From: Burkholderiales bacterium
GTDB taxonomy: Bacteria > Pseudomonadota > Gammaproteobacteria > Burkholderiales > CAIKXV01
NCBI GenBank assembly: GCA_019751575.1
Contig: JAIENF010000152.1
Span: 1 to 5,859, forward strand
Reading direction: 5' to 3'
DNA length: 5,859 bases
In this document: positions 5,657 to 5,859 of the stretch, one piece after another
How positions within the stretch are numbered: the first letter of the stretch is position 1
How the letters are laid out: each line of letters opens with the position of its first letter
Position numbers and translations under genes: made by a program
Notes under the pieces: generated by a model
The model's database searches: none
Seen by the model: the letters and a program-made list of their open reading frames with translations, nothing else
Told to the model about the DNA's origin: nothing

Positions 5657-5859
5657 ATGTCGCACACCCCCGTCATTGACAGCATCGCCTTCGCGCGCGC
5701 CGGCAGCCATTGCCAGGGCACGATGCAGGGCGAACGGCTGACCCGGCTCGACGACAGTCTCGTCGACCGCGCCGGGGAAGTCCAATATGAGGTGCGCGGC
5801 ATCCGCGTACAGGGATGGAGCACGGGATTCAACCCCAAAACAAAGCGGGAACACACCGC
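5657..5859 (+). CDS. yceD: YceD/DUF177 family protein, N-terminal 67 codons (3' end beyond right edge)
   Basis: The start of a frame, open to the window edge, beginning MSHTPVIDSIAFARAG. The N-terminus (ID-IAFAR-G, then a leucine-rich stretch TRLDDSLVDRAGEVQYEV) resembles DUF177/YceD proteins, a conserved family encoded before rpmF and implicated in 23S rRNA or large-subunit accumulation in bacteria and plants. The position right after divergent maf/yceF supports this strongly. The CQRC-type cysteine pair usual in the family would lie past the edge. From about residue 50 (VQGWSTGFNPKTKREHT) the alternating hydrophobic pattern of the family is not evident and codons become less GC-rich, so divergence or a sequence error near the edge is possible. 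No ribosome binding site precedes ATG 5657. An in-frame ATG at 5723 follows an AGGG but would remove the conserved N-terminus. Confidence 0.8.
   Translation, partial: MSHTPVIDSIAFARAGSHCQGTMQGERLTRLDDSLVDRAGEVQYEVRGIRVQGWSTGFNPKTKREHT

Noticed and set aside
1..5859. Mobile elements, CRISPR arrays, tRNA or rRNA genes, toxin-antitoxin or defence genes
   Set aside because: No transposase or integrase motifs, no regularly spaced repeats and no tRNA-like cloverleaf were seen. The window is almost filled by conserved housekeeping genes.

Overview
The window is a compact, GC-rich stretch of proteobacterial chromosome with housekeeping genes only. It holds six protein genes: ribonuclease E (rne, minus strand, cut by the left edge), 23S rRNA pseudouridine synthase (rluC, plus), a HAD phosphatase (plus), a membrane-anchored S49 (SppA-like) peptidase (plus), a YceF-type Maf nucleotide pyrophosphatase (minus) and the start of yceD/DUF177 (plus, cut by the right edge). 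The divergent rne/rluC pair, and yceF divergent from yceD, match the E. coli rne-rluC-yceF-yceD-rpmF neighbourhood. Here a HAD phosphatase and an S49 peptidase lie between rluC and yceF, an order I recall from Pseudomonas. With the high GC this suggests a non-enteric gammaproteobacterium. A betaproteobacterium is not excluded, although I recall beta versions of the locus often carrying a Rieske gene that is absent here.

Layout. 1-1853 (minus): rne, complete catalytic half, Pro/Ala-rich linker, membrane-targeting helix and the start of an Arg-rich tail. 1854-2350: about 500 bp with no convincing gene. It appears to carry the long rne 5' leader, with several inverted repeats on the minus strand and a good extended -10 promoter next to the rluC start codon; a weaker rluC promoter lies on the plus strand. 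2351-3373 rluC, overlapping by 17 bp the HAD gene at 3357-4013, then 35 bp to the S49 gene at 4049-5008. These three look like one transcription unit. 5014-5625 (minus): maf/yceF, tail-to-tail with the S49 gene only 5 bp away. 5626-5656: a 31-bp divergent gap with a near-consensus sigma-70 promoter for yceD, placed so close to the ATG that the mRNA would be almost leaderless. 5657-5859: first 67 codons of yceD.

Theme: RNA processing and ribosome production (RNase E, RluC, and YceD upstream of the expected but unseen rpmF), plus nucleotide and small-molecule clean-up (Maf, HAD) and membrane proteolysis (S49). I see no mobile element, CRISPR, tRNA, rRNA or defence gene, and no new multi-gene system. 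The points worth following are regulatory: the structured rne leader, the overlapping rne/rluC start region, and the apparently leaderless yceD promoter. Many long open frames on the opposite strands are shadows of GC-rich coding sequence. The real rne and yceD frames run off the window ends, so an ORF search requiring both a start and a stop would miss them.
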